Notes: a model not told the origin generated them from the letters alone. A DNA stretch of 64,000 nucleotides from JBCDJG01 sp038748065 (GCA_038748065.1 JBCDJG010000025.1:5396-69395); one strand, 5' to 3'; counted from the stretch's first letter, positions 51,116 to 60,578 are shown. Made by a program: numbers and translations.

Positions 51116-53005
51116 ATGACAGAGTTGTGGCACAAATATTTCATTTTTGTTAAACGCGCGGAGCGGGTGCACATCACCATGCCGCGCCAGCGCAGACTCA
51201 GGGCTGGCTCAGGAAATCACATCTGCCGTTTTGCAAGAGCGCTACTGATAGTGCTCACTATCACGACGGCCGGCGCTTGCGATAAATCATCACCGCTTTC
51301 ACAGCGGGTCTCAGAGCCTTTTCTCAATGCCGAGATACTCCAGTTGCTGGCGCACGCCGTGCGCAGCTGGCAAAGCGGTCAGGCGTCATCGCTTGAGCTA
51401 TCGTGGCCAGAGCAGGCACCTGGCCCGTCGCTTGTCTACGTCGCCTTGTGGGCCGATGGTAAACGCGTGGCACGCAATTGGTACGACCACCCCGATCGTA
51501 ACACCGCACTGCAAAGTGCGATCAACGGCGCACTGACATCGCTGCACAGCGTCGCGCCAATGGACTTGAGCTATGTAGAAATCAGTATCGGCTACGGCCT
51601 ACGAAATCTCGATGCCGGACAACTCGGTGACGACTTCAGCGCCATCCACCGTGGTGCCCGAGGACTGGAGGTACGGCATGAAGACCGTATCGTACGCTAT
51701 GCGCCAAGCCAGATGATTGCGCACAATTTATCGTTCGAGCGTGCGCTGGAGGGCATCGCGGGCAGCCTGGACCTCGGCGGGCAGCAGCTGATCGATGAAT
51801 CGGCACTCGCCACCTTTGAAGCGCACCAGGTCATCATCGACTTAAAGGCACCCACCAGCGCCACCGGGATGCACCGGGGTCAAGCCATCGTACCTTACCA
51901 GGCCATGAACCAGGCCACCGTGGGTGATCTCGCAAGTGGCATGGCAGCATGGATGTACCGCAACATTGGGCCCGACGGCCGCATGACCTACATGTACTAC
52001 CCTGCCTCAGCCCGCGAATCGAATGGCAACAACATGATCCGGCAGTGGATGGCGAGTCTGGCACTGGTTCGACTCGCCAAGTTGGACGGAAGGCCGGAGA
52101 AGGTCGCCGCCGCCACTCGCAACATTACGTACAACCTGAATCAGTTTTACCTGGAGGAAAACGGGCTCGGACTTATCGAGTACCGTGACAAAGTCAAGCT
52201 CGGTGCAATTGCCCTGGCAGCCCTGGCCATGGTCGAGCACCCAGATAATGAGATGTTTCGCCCCCAGATCGACAAGCTCGTTGAAGCAACAGACCATCTG
52301 TGGCGAGAGGACGGCTCGTTCCAGACGTTTTATCGCCCGGCCGAACGCTCCGGCGAGCCTGCCCTTTACAACTTCTACCCGGGCGAGACGCTGCTGTTGT
52401 GGGCTACGCTGCTCCAGCAACAGCCTGACGCAGACCGCGCGGCGCGCTTCGACAAGAGCATGCAGTACTATCGCGACTGGCACCTGTCCAATCGCAAACC
52501 CTCATTCATCCCCTGGCACACTCAGGCCTACTACTTGCGCTGGCAAATCACGGGCGATACCCGCTACCGAGACTGGATCTTCGACATGAACGACTGGTTA
52601 CTGGACATGCAGCGAAACAGCTTTCAAGTCTATGAGGACACGCGGGGCAGATTCTATAACCCGCTGCGACCGGAGTTCGGTCCACCTCACGCCTCCTCAA
52701 CCGGTGTCTATCTGGAGGGCCTGATAGATGCCTATAGCCTGGCAGTGGAACACGGCGATACGGCCCGCGCCAGGCGCTATCGACAGTCAATCAATGGCGG
52801 ATTACGCAGCCTGCGGCAGCTGCAATTCAATGAAGGGCCAGAGGCGTGGTTCGTGAAAGACCCGGAGCGCGTGTTCGGTGGTATACGCACCACCGTCTTC
52901 AACAACGTGATTCGCGTCGACAACGTACAGCACGGTTTGTTAGGCGTGCTGAAAATACAGGATCACTTCAGTCCCGAGGACTACCGGGACTACCCCGTCA
53001 ACTAA
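51116..53005 (+). CDS. Lipoprotein with AMMECR1-like region and C5-epimerase-like alpha/alpha domain
   Basis: A 629-residue protein, divergent from the DG-repeat lipoprotein operon. A hydrophobic stretch ending TTAGAC provides a lipobox. The n-region is long from the ATG at 51116; GTG 51167 or ATG 51179 would give a more usual leader. Residues about 75-245 resemble the AMMECR1 fold: LSWPEQAPGPSLVYVALWADG, then AIHRGARGLEVRHEDRIVRY and ATFEAHQVII. Residues about 265-620 are a helical repeat domain with NLNQFYLEENGLGLIEYRD, FYPGETLLLWATLL, PWHTQAYYLRWQ and HASSTGVYLEGL. This is like the alpha/alpha barrel of D-glucuronyl C5-epimerases and glycosidases. Carbohydrate activity is an inference from this resemblance. 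Confidence 0.65.
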   Translation: MTELWHKYFIFVKRAERVHITMPRQRRLRAGSGNHICRFARALLIVLTITTAGACDKSSPLSQRVSEPFLNAEILQLLAHAVRSWQSGQASSLELSWPEQAPGPSLVYVALWADGKRVARNWYDHPDRNTALQSAINGALTSLHSVAPMDLSYVEISIGYGLRNLDAGQLGDDFSAIHRGARGLEVRHEDRIVRYAPSQMIAHNLSFERALEGIAGSLDLGGQQLIDESALATFEAHQVIIDLKAPTSATGMHRGQAIVPYQAMNQATVGDLASGMAAWMYRNIGPDGRMTYMYYPASARESNGNNMIRQWMASLALVRLAKLDGRPEKVAAATRNITYNLNQFYLEENGLGLIEYRDKVKLGAIALAALAMVEHPDNEMFRPQIDKLVEATDHLWREDGSFQTFYRPAERSGEPALYNFYPGETLLLWATLLQQQPDADRAARFDKSMQYYRDWHLSNRKPSFIPWHTQAYYLRWQITGDTRYRDWIFDMNDWLLDMQRNSFQVYEDTRGRFYNPLRPEFGPPHASSTGVYLEGLIDAYSLAVEHGDTARARRYRQSINGGLRSLRQLQFNEGPEAWFVKDPERVFGGIRTTVFNNVIRVDNVQHGLLGVLKIQDHFSPEDYRDYPVN

Positions 53006-54099
53006 TCCGCCGTCGCCCCGAAGTCTGGCACAGAGATCATTCGGTCTCCGGTAAAAGAACCCATATAGACTCTGCCTGCCTGGGGTACCGCCACGGTAGC
53101 GGCACCCATCGGCGGCCCGCGATGTGCAAAAACACGCTCCGCAGTCATGGTCTCCGTATCCAGGGCAACGATTTCGAAGGCCGCACCGCAAACCTGATCC
53201 TGGTTTTCAAAGCAGGCAACTATGTTGGCAAACTTGTCAGGGTGGGTCGCAATCCAGAGCCTGCCGTCGCTGCCCCAGGCGCTGTTATCAGCGCTGGCGA
53301 TGGCGGCGCGGCTAACAACCTCTCCCGTATCCGCTTTTACCTTCCACACCTCGCCCGTCATGTACATGTTGGCGAATACAAAGCGCTCATCGGCCGATAT
53401 CTCAAGACCATTGGGTTGATTGGCCGTTGTGCCGGGCAGGATACGCAAACCGCTATCTGCACTCCAACGCCAGAGATCGCCGGTGTTGAACCCGACGATG
53501 CTCGTCAGCATTTCCCAGAGGCCACCATCGTGGAGCATGCGGGTGAAAATGACGTCGCCATCGGCCAGACCGACTACGTCGTTGATCACGGTGTCGGGAG
53601 CCGCCAGCACACAGCCGCGCCAGCTCAAACGGGTGTTTTCACCGCTGCCACTGACCTCAAACATCTCGATCGATTCTCGACCGCCATGATTCACCAGCAG
53701 GTAGCGCAATGCGCCATTCTCAAGGCGATGCAGGTGTGTCCCATGCGGACTAAAGGCAGCGCGGTCCGGTGGCCTACAGTCTGGCTCACCCCAGGAGATG
53801 AGCGTTTTTTCAGGAGCAGCACTCGCGCCGGGATACAGCTCGATCAGCGCTTCGGACTTTGTGTCGAACAGCGAGACACTGCCGTTGCCCTGGCCCATAC
53901 CCCCAAAGTGTGCGAGCAGCAGAGACTGACCATCCGGCAAGGCGGCAATATCCTCTGGCGTGCCGATATCGCAGTACACGCGCATCTCACCCTGGGGCTC
54001 ACAGCCGCTGATGAAAATATCGTCGTCGGCGCAGCTGGCCAATAGCAGCGCTAACAGGGTCATGTAAAAGGGTCGACGGCTCGCTCGGCTTGCGCTCAT
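53002..54099 (-). CDS. SMP-30/gluconolactonase-like beta-propeller lipoprotein
   Basis: From ATG 54099 (AGGA ten bases upstream), about 365 residues. A lipobox LLASC follows a basic leader (SASRASRRPF). The rest is a six-bladed-type propeller with NDVVGLADGDVIFTRM, TTANQPNGLEISADERFVFANM and DNSAWGSDGRLWIATHP. These match the spacing of metal-binding Asn/Asp of SMP-30, gluconolactonase and arylesterase proteins. Eight or so Cys suggest disulfides in the periplasm. It is convergent with the epimerase-like gene, with the stop codons overlapping by 3 bases. Lactonase activity is plausible but unproven. Confidence 0.72.
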   Translation of the reverse strand: MSASRASRRPFYMTLLALLLASCADDDIFISGCEPQGEMRVYCDIGTPEDIAALPDGQSLLLAHFGGMGQGNGSVSLFDTKSEALIELYPGASAAPEKTLISWGEPDCRPPDRAAFSPHGTHLHRLENGALRYLLVNHGGRESIEMFEVSGSGENTRLSWRGCVLAAPDTVINDVVGLADGDVIFTRMLHDGGLWEMLTSIVGFNTGDLWRWSADSGLRILPGTTANQPNGLEISADERFVFANMYMTGEVWKVKADTGEVVSRAAIASADNSAWGSDGRLWIATHPDKFANIVACFENQDQVCGAAFEIVALDTETMTAERVFAHRGPPMGAATVAVPQAGRVYMGSFTGDRMISVPDFGATAD

Positions 54100-54239
54100 C
54101 CAAAAGCTTCCTGTTTCACTCAAGCTGGCAGTGTAACGCCGCACATCAAAATCTTACCAACAAAAAAACAAATCGCCTTAACCCCTTTTCTGGGAGACAG
54201 CCGTTTCAACAGTGAACCCTCAGTGAAAGGAGCAACACG

Positions 54240-55955
54240 ATGAAAGCGCGTTCTATCGTTATCGCGATGGGCATGGCCTGCCTGCTAGGCGCCTGTATCG
54301 AGACCAGAGAAGACCAAAACACTGTCCCAGCAGGTCACAGCAAGCTGAATAAAGTAGAGGCCCAGTCACAGAAGGCCAGCGGGCCGGCTACAAGCTCGGA
54401 CGCCGCTGTTGAGATCAGACAACGGCACGCCGAAGATGCGCTAGCCCGCAGTGCGGCGCCGGCCACCGTGCTGCATTACGGCACGGCGCCACAGGCTAGC
54501 GGCTTGCCGTCCCAGACCTATGTGGGCCGTGAAAACTACATAGCCTATGAGCACAATCCGGTGCGCAGTGTGGCAGAGAATCCCCTATCTACTTTCAGCG
54601 TCGATGTGGATACGGCGGGCTATGCCAACGTGCGCCGCATGCTGGTCAATGAAGGCCGATTGCCGCCTTCAAGCGCGGTTCGCACGGAAGAGATGATCAA
54701 CTACTTCAGCTACAGCTATGAAACGCCCGGGCCTGACGAAACTCCCTTCAGCATCACTACTGAACTGGCGCCAGCGCCCTGGGCAGAATCGCGCTATCTG
54801 ATGCAGGTGGGACTCAAAGGCTTCGAACAGCCAAGGGCCGAGCGGCCGCCATCGAACCTCGTATTTCTGATCGATGTTTCAGGCAGCATGCAAGCACCGA
54901 ACAAGCTGGGCCTGGTCAAAAAATCCCTGCGCGTGCTCGTCAGACAGATGGAGCCGGAAGACCGTATCGCTCTGGCGGTATATGCCGGGGCAGCGGGTAC
55001 CGTGCTTGAGAGCACGCCAGGCGATCAGAGGGCAACGATTCTGCAGGCGATAGATGCCCTGCAAGCCGGCGGCAGCACCCACGGTAGCGCGGGCATAGAA
55101 CTGGCCTACGCCATCGCGGAGCAGCACTTTATTGAGGGCGGTATTAATCGCGTCATTATCGCCTCGGATGGCGATATGAACGTGGGTACAACGAGCATAG
55201 ATGCCCTGAAGGACCTCGTGTCGCGCCAGCGCGACAGGGGCATCGCCCTGACAACCCTGGGCTTTGGTAGCGGCAACTACAACGATGCGCTCATGGAGCA
55301 GCTTGCTGATGTGGGCAACGGCAACGCGGCTTACATCGACTCGCTGAAGGAAGCGCAGAAGGTGCTGGTGAATGAGATGCAGTCGACCTTGTTGACGATC
55401 GCCAATGACGTGAAGATACAGGTCGAGTTCAACCCCGCCACCGTTTCCGAGTACCGCCTGATCGGCTACGAAAACAGGCTGCTGGAGCGAGAGGACTTCA
55501 GTAATGACAAGGTCGACGCCGGCGACATCGGTGCAGGCCATACGGTCACTGCCCTCTACGAGCTGACCCTGGTTGGAAGCGAGGCTGAACGCTTGCCCAC
55601 TTTGCGTTACCAAGCGGACAAGGTGGCAGCCAGATCATCGGCGCCAGATAGTGAGCTGGCCTACGTCAAACTGCGCTACAAAAGGCCAGGCGATGCCAGC
55701 AGCATTGAGGTGAGCCAGCCGGTGTTGCGCGCCGCTTTGACGTCCACCCTGCAGGCCAGCAGCCACGATCTGCGCTTCGCTGCCAGCGTGGCTGGCTTTA
55801 GCGAGTTGCTCAAGGGCGGCGAGCACCTCGAAAACTGGCAGTTCGACGACGCCCTCGACCTGGCCCGCTCGGCTCGTGGCGACGACCGGCTCGGCTATCG
55901 CAGCGAATTCATTCACTTGATCGAGTTGGCACAGTCGCTATCCTTCAAAGGGTAA
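54240..55955 (+). CDS. YfbK-type von Willebrand factor A lipoprotein
   Basis: A 571-residue protein with a lipoprotein leader (lipobox LLGAC). Residues about 110-190 carry the YfbK N-terminal domain (NPLSTFSVDVDTAGYANVRRML, EEMINYFSY). Next is a von Willebrand A domain with the MIDAS motif DVSGSM and GGSTHG. The C-terminal YfbK domain ends FIHLIELAQSL. MIDAS residues (DxSxS, Thr, Asp) are all present. It sits just before an ECF sigma gene and a small membrane protein gene, a neighbourhood often seen for this family. The ligand is unknown. Confidence 0.85.
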   Translation: MKARSIVIAMGMACLLGACIETREDQNTVPAGHSKLNKVEAQSQKASGPATSSDAAVEIRQRHAEDALARSAAPATVLHYGTAPQASGLPSQTYVGRENYIAYEHNPVRSVAENPLSTFSVDVDTAGYANVRRMLVNEGRLPPSSAVRTEEMINYFSYSYETPGPDETPFSITTELAPAPWAESRYLMQVGLKGFEQPRAERPPSNLVFLIDVSGSMQAPNKLGLVKKSLRVLVRQMEPEDRIALAVYAGAAGTVLESTPGDQRATILQAIDALQAGGSTHGSAGIELAYAIAEQHFIEGGINRVIIASDGDMNVGTTSIDALKDLVSRQRDRGIALTTLGFGSGNYNDALMEQLADVGNGNAAYIDSLKEAQKVLVNEMQSTLLTIANDVKIQVEFNPATVSEYRLIGYENRLLEREDFSNDKVDAGDIGAGHTVTALYELTLVGSEAERLPTLRYQADKVAARSSAPDSELAYVKLRYKRPGDASSIEVSQPVLRAALTSTLQASSHDLRFAASVAGFSELLKGGEHLENWQFDDALDLARSARGDDRLGYRSEFIHLIELAQSLSFKG

Positions 55956-56020
55956 GTGCGGCACGCCCGGGAGAGCAGACGCTGGAACTGTTCAATCGCC
56001 TGAAAAGCGACGAAAGCCTG

Positions 56021-56509
56021 ATGCTGGCCTACCGCCGCGGTGATGCAGATGCCTTCGAGCATCTGTATCAGCGCCACAAGGACGGGCTCTTCAGCTTCCT
56101 CTTCCGCAGTTTGCCAAGACCTGCGCTTGCCGAGGAACTGGCGCAGGATACCTGGATGGCCGTAGTCCGCGCTGCGCCCGATTATGAGCCACGCGCCAGA
56201 TTCCGCACCTGGCTCTTCCAGATCGCGCGCAACCGGGTTATTGACCACTGGCGGCGCAGCGATAACAGTGAGGAGCCCTTGTTAGATGAACCAGCATCTC
56301 ACGATGAATCTTGCACCCCGTCTGAGAGAGAGCTCCTGGCGGCTGTTGCCGCCCTACCCCAGGAGCAGCGTGACGCGCTATTGCTGCGCGAGCAGGGCTT
56401 CTCCGTCAAGGACGTCGCGGCGATCACAGATGCCGCCGAGGAAACGGTGAAGAGTCGCATCCGCTACGGGCGACGTACGCTGCAGGACTGGCTGGAGGCA
56501 CAGCAATGA
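56021..56509 (+). CDS. ECF-type RNA polymerase sigma factor
   Basis: A 162-residue sigma-70 family protein with region 2 (LAYRRGDADAFEHLYQRHKDG; ELAQDTWMAVVRAA; RTWLFQIARNRVIDHWRR) and region 4 (LPQEQRDALLLREQGFSVKD; EETVKSRIRYGRRTL). There is no convincing ribosome site at the ATG. The frame is open upstream (ELFNRLKSDESL) with a GGGAGAG near 55969, so a longer form from a non-ATG start is possible. It lies 65 bases after the vWA gene and overlaps the next gene by 4 bases (ATGA), typical of a sigma/anti-sigma pair. Confidence 0.88.
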   Translation: MLAYRRGDADAFEHLYQRHKDGLFSFLFRSLPRPALAEELAQDTWMAVVRAAPDYEPRARFRTWLFQIARNRVIDHWRRSDNSEEPLLDEPASHDESCTPSERELLAAVAALPQEQRDALLLREQGFSVKDVAAITDAAEETVKSRIRYGRRTLQDWLEAQQ

Positions 56510-57102
56510 ACACAGACAGCGAGAGCAAACCAGAGCGCCTGCCGCTGCCCTCCCCTCGCTCACCAGAATCCGTAGACAAACGGGTGCTTGAATTTGCGCG
56601 GGATCATGCGCCACGCGCGGGGCACCGTAATACGCGCACCTGGTGGGCCGGAGGGATGGCCACCGCCTGTGTGGCTATGGTTGCGGTTTTTATTGCCGCG
56701 CCCGAGCAGCCGATCATGGAAGAACGCGCACGCGATATGGCAACAGCGCAGGAGGAGCGCGAGCCACTCGCCATGGAAGCAGCGCCGCGAGCAGCTTTAA
56801 GTGCCGAGGCGTCAGCCGCAGTGGGCGTCAAGCGCATCGAAGCCAACAAGGCTGCCGAGCGCAATGCACCGGCAGCGGATGCGCAGATAGAGACCGAGGT
56901 CGCGGGAGACTTTATCCTGGACTTTGGGGGTTCCATTGAGCCGCAGCGTGCACACGTCGCAAAGCTGCTAGAGCTACATGAGCTTTGGAGCCAGGGAGAG
57001 AAGGAGGCCGCACAGGCTAACTGGAACGCCTTTATTGATGACTGTGGCGACTGTGAGTTTCCAGCGTCAGTGGAGGACGCCTTTGAAACCTACCTGGAGT
57101 GA
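56506..57102 (+). CDS. Presumed anti-sigma factor, single-span membrane protein
   Basis: 198 residues: an N-terminal cytosolic part (about 1-45), one membrane helix (about 47-64, WWAGGMATACVAMVAVFIA), then an Ala/Glu-rich periplasmic part. A C-terminal helical segment ends with DDCGDCEFPASVEDAFETYLE. Its start lies within the sigma gene stop (ATGA), the usual layout of an ECF sigma and its regulator. It lacks the HxxxCxxC zinc motif of ZAS anti-sigma proteins, so the assignment rests on context. Confidence 0.6.
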   Translation: MNTDSESKPERLPLPSPRSPESVDKRVLEFARDHAPRAGHRNTRTWWAGGMATACVAMVAVFIAAPEQPIMEERARDMATAQEEREPLAMEAAPRAALSAEASAAVGVKRIEANKAAERNAPAADAQIETEVAGDFILDFGGSIEPQRAHVAKLLELHELWSQGEKEAAQANWNAFIDDCGDCEFPASVEDAFETYLE

Positions 57103-57125
57103 GATCGGCATCAGTGCGGGACTTA

Positions 57126-57160
57126 GGTTCTGGGTTCTGGGCTCTGGGCTCTGGGCTCTG
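57126..57160. repeat. Tandem 7-base repeat, five copies
   Basis: Five direct copies of GGTTCTG/GGCTCTG (two with T, three with C) lie in the 228-base space between the anti-sigma gene and the 2Fe-2S gene. No open frame uses them. Confidence 0.85.
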
Positions 57161-57330
57161 GACGCTTTAGCAAAACTTACCTCAACGCAAAGAGAATGTT
57201 GCGTGCAAAGTCAAGTGAGCTGGGCCATGCTTCACCCGCTGTCAGCCGGCGAACCTCGGTTGCCCAACGCCTTGGCAGTCTGTAAAGCCACGGGCGAGCT
57301 GAGCCCCATGCGAACGGAGAAAACCAGACC

Positions 57331-57789
57331 ATGATCAGTTTCACTTTGAACGGCGAGACGGTCGAAACAGACGCTGATCCGGCGATGCTGCTGCTGATCT
57401 TCCTCAGGGAAGAGCTGGGCATGACCGGCACCAAATATGGCTGCGGAGCCGCCATGTGCGGCGCCTGTATGGTGCATATGGGCGATAACGCGACCTTCTC
57501 CTGTCAGCTTCCACTTGCCGCAGTGCAGGGCCAGAGCATCAGAACCATCGAGGGTTTGAGTGAGAACAATGATCACCCCTTGCAGAAAGCCTGGATCGAC
57601 GAGCAGGTGCCGCAGTGCGGCTACTGCCAGTCTGGCCAGATTATGCGGGCAGCGGCGCTTCTAAATACCAACCCAGAGCCCTCCGAGACGGAGATTCGTA
57701 GCTGGATGAGCACCAATCTGTGCCGATGCGGTACCTATAACCGCATCGTCAAGGCCGTACAGCGCGCTGCTGAGGAGTCTTCCTCGTGA
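57331..57789 (+). CDS. 2Fe-2S subunit of a molybdenum hydroxylase (IorA-like)
   Basis: A 152-residue protein of the xanthine dehydrogenase small-subunit family. The plant-type 2Fe-2S site is in GTKYGCGAAMCGACMVHMG, with another Cys at SCQLPL. The second cluster site is in QCGYCQSGQIM and CRCGTYNRIV. It matches the alpha subunit of isoquinoline 1-oxidoreductase and nicotinate/aldehyde oxidoreductases. GGAG lies 13 bases upstream. It overlaps the large subunit gene by 4 bases (ATGA-type coupling). No separate FAD subunit gene is present. Confidence 0.9.
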   Translation: MISFTLNGETVETDADPAMLLLIFLREELGMTGTKYGCGAAMCGACMVHMGDNATFSCQLPLAAVQGQSIRTIEGLSENNDHPLQKAWIDEQVPQCGYCQSGQIMRAAALLNTNPEPSETEIRSWMSTNLCRCGTYNRIVKAVQRAAEESSS

Positions 57790-59969
57790 GCGAGCCCGTG
57801 GAGCTAACACGTCGCTTCCTGCTTAAGGCTGGGTCGCTCACGGCGATAGCGCTTGCCACCGGAGGCATCAGGCTGCAGGCCGTGGCGAAAGAAGACGGCG
57901 CCGAGGTGTTCACAGGTTGGGTTGAAGTCAACCCGGACAATAGCGTCAACATCCTGTATCCCTCGACAGAGATGGGCCAGGGCAGCGAGACCGGCCTACC
58001 CCAGATTCTGGCAGATGAGCTTGATGCTGACTGGAACCAGGTCAATATCGTCCAGCTCAACGAGGACGACAGGCGTTTTGGTAACCCAGCCTTCGGGATG
58101 GTGCTCTACACGGCAGGCAGTTCTGGCGTTTACGCCTACTTTTCCATTCTTCGTCAGGCTGGCGCGCACCTGCGCGATATGCTCAGGCAACGGGCGGCAG
58201 ATCATTGGGGCGTCTCTATTGGGTCCGTGACCACGGCCAATAACACCGTTATGCATGAATCATCCGGGCGCAGCATGCGCTATGGCGACGTCGTTAGCTT
58301 GCCGGATTTTGCCTCCACCGAGCTGACGCAGGCGGTAGAACTAAAAACCTCTGATGAGCACTCCCTTATTGGCCGTAGTGTGCCGCGCCGCGACATCCCC
58401 GCAAAGTCCACCGGGCAGGCGCTCTATGCAATCGACGTGCGCGTGCCAGACATGCTCTACGCTACCGTGCTGCGTAGCCCGGTAGAAGGCGAGACGCCTG
58501 CCTCAATAGATGAGGAGGCCGCACGTTCAACGGCGGGCGTTGTCGAGGTCATCACACTGCCGGACGGCGTCGCCGTGCTCGCAACGACCCTGCATGCCTC
58601 CTTCGCCGGCCGTGCGGCCCTGAAGGTTACGTGGACGGAACAGTCAGTTTATCGCCAGTTCTCCAGTGACAGCACACTGGCAAGCTACACCGATATCGCG
58701 GCGAGCGATCAAACCGGAGCGGCCTGGCGCGAAGTTGGCAACGTCGAGCAATCACTGGCAGCTGCAGACAGGGTCATCAGCGCCATGTACACCTCGGATT
58801 ACGCCTACCACGCCCAGCTTGAACCCATGGCCGCCGTCGCCCATGTCGACGCGGATGGCAAAGGCGCGGAAATCTGGGCGGGCACCCAGACCCAAAGCTG
58901 GACAACGCGAACGGCAACGGAGGTACTCGAGACCACGCCGGCACGCATTAGGCTGAACATGATGACCATGGGCGGAGGCTTCGGCAGACGCACGGAGCTG
59001 ATGCAAAACTATGTCAGGGACGCGCTGCTGTGCTCCAGAGCGACAAAAAAGCCCGTCAAAGTGATTTGGTCACGCACCGATGACCTGAAACATGGCGCCT
59101 TTCGGCCCGCCGCGGCCCAGCATATGAAAGCTGGCCTCGGCAAACAGGGGGAACTCAGGGGCTGGCACCACCGCGTCGCCACACCCTCCGTTATTCAGTA
59201 CTTCAACCCCATCCGCTGGGAGCAGGTGAAGCCCAAGGACATCATCTCGATGCGCGGTGCCGAAAACAAGTTTTACGACATCCCTCACTTTCTGGCGGAA
59301 CACGTGATCACGGAGCGCCATGCCCGCATCCTCCCCTGGCGGGGCATCGGCGCTGCTTATACCAGTTTTGCCGCAGAGGGCTTCATGGATGAGATTGCAC
59401 AAAGCGTCAGCATGGATCCGCTGGCCTTCCGCAAATCACTGATGGGCGATAACCAGCGCGGCGCTTTCCTTCTCGACCAAGTATCAAAAATGGCAGGGGC
59501 CGTAGCGCTGGTGGAAGGGAGAGCAAGAGGCCTTGCCTTTGCCGGCTATGGCGAAACACAGTCTGCCGGCATTGTAGAAATATCCCTCGACAGGCAATCA
59601 GGCCGCATCAAAGTCCATCACGCCTGGATCGCCATCGATGCGGGACAAATTGTTTCCCCCGATAATGCCCACAACCAGATCGAAGGGGGCGTTATCTGGG
59701 GTATCAGCGCCGCACTACATGAGCGGGTCACCCTGACACAGGGCCAGGTAGATCAAGAAAACTTCTACAACTACCCGATTCTTCGGCACAACGAAGTGCC
59801 GCCGGTAGAAGTATTTATTGCCGAAAACCATGAGAAGCCGACCCAGATCGGGGAAGCGGGCAACCCCATGGTCGCACCTGCAATTGCCAACGCGTTTTTT
59901 GCCCTGACGGGGCGCCGCATCCGACACATGCCATTTACTCCTGACAGCGTTTTGGACCTACTAGCCTGA
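57786..59969 (+). CDS. Molybdopterin-binding subunit of an aldehyde/isoquinoline oxidoreductase (IorB-like)
   Basis: The 727-residue catalytic subunit begins with a twin-arginine signal (ELTRRFLLKAGSLTAIALA), so it is folded in the cytosol and exported with its partner. Molybdopterin-family motifs are MGQGSETGLPQ near residue 60, MMTMGGGFGRRTE, RGIGAAYTSFAAEGFMDE and the late IGEAGNPMVAPA, whose Glu is the catalytic base. Without a flavin subunit, electrons probably pass to a cytochrome or quinone in the membrane (inference). Substrate unknown. Maturation proteins (CoxI/XdhC type) are not in the window. Confidence 0.88.
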   Translation: MSEPVELTRRFLLKAGSLTAIALATGGIRLQAVAKEDGAEVFTGWVEVNPDNSVNILYPSTEMGQGSETGLPQILADELDADWNQVNIVQLNEDDRRFGNPAFGMVLYTAGSSGVYAYFSILRQAGAHLRDMLRQRAADHWGVSIGSVTTANNTVMHESSGRSMRYGDVVSLPDFASTELTQAVELKTSDEHSLIGRSVPRRDIPAKSTGQALYAIDVRVPDMLYATVLRSPVEGETPASIDEEAARSTAGVVEVITLPDGVAVLATTLHASFAGRAALKVTWTEQSVYRQFSSDSTLASYTDIAASDQTGAAWREVGNVEQSLAAADRVISAMYTSDYAYHAQLEPMAAVAHVDADGKGAEIWAGTQTQSWTTRTATEVLETTPARIRLNMMTMGGGFGRRTELMQNYVRDALLCSRATKKPVKVIWSRTDDLKHGAFRPAAAQHMKAGLGKQGELRGWHHRVATPSVIQYFNPIRWEQVKPKDIISMRGAENKFYDIPHFLAEHVITERHARILPWRGIGAAYTSFAAEGFMDEIAQSVSMDPLAFRKSLMGDNQRGAFLLDQVSKMAGAVALVEGRARGLAFAGYGETQSAGIVEISLDRQSGRIKVHHAWIAIDAGQIVSPDNAHNQIEGGVIWGISAALHERVTLTQGQVDQENFYNYPILRHNEVPPVEVFIAENHEKPTQIGEAGNPMVAPAIANAFFALTGRRIRHMPFTPDSVLDLLA

Positions 59970-60032
59970 ATGGAATGACTCATCGCAAACGCCCGTGCGC
60001 GCTGCGATGGCGTATCGAAATATAAAGCCCCT

Positions 60033-60578
60033 ATGAAACAAACAGCATCCAAACAAGAGGCCGTTGCTGCCTTAATCACCCATAGCGTCAGCCCCGAAAA
60101 TCATGGTGCCTATGAAGACTGGCTCGGCGAGATTTCCACCGTTGCCAAAACCTTTCCCGGCCACGTAAAGGCAGATTACTTTCGACCGATCGCAGACAGC
60201 CACGAGCCCTACCAGGTGGTGTTGACCTTCGAAACATCTGAGCAGCTCACCAACTGGCTCATTTCTGACGAGAGGGACGCGCTGATTCAAAAAGCCGAAG
60301 CGCTCATTGAGCACGAAACGAGGACTCAGTACCGAGGCGAGCTGCAACAGCTAGTGGGACCAGCTGCGCCGGCCGCAGCGCCAAAGTACAAAATGGTCCT
60401 GCTGACCTGGCTTGGCGTAACCATCTTGACGTCGTTGTCTGGGATAGTACTGGAGCCTTTCTTAGGTGTCCTACCCTATCTAGCGTCAAGAGCATTGGTG
60501 GCGGGCATTGTAGTGATACTGCTTGCCTATGGCCTGCTGCCTTTGCTCACGAAGCTATTTAGACGCTGGCTGACATGA
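60033..60578 (+). CDS. ABM-domain protein with C-terminal membrane helices
   Basis: 181 residues. The first about 100 form an antibiotic-biosynthesis-monooxygenase-like (ABM) fold (ITHSVSPENHGAYEDWLGEI; FPGHVKADYFRPI; YQVVLTFETSEQLTNWL). Two membrane helices follow at about 122-146 and 150-174, then a basic tail FRRWLT. Proteins of this ABM-plus-membrane type are widespread and uncharacterised. It starts 63 bases after the oxidoreductase gene and may share its transcript. Confidence 0.7.
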   Translation: MKQTASKQEAVAALITHSVSPENHGAYEDWLGEISTVAKTFPGHVKADYFRPIADSHEPYQVVLTFETSEQLTNWLISDERDALIQKAEALIEHETRTQYRGELQQLVGPAAPAAAPKYKMVLLTWLGVTILTSLSGIVLEPFLGVLPYLASRALVAGIVVILLAYGLLPLLTKLFRRWLT

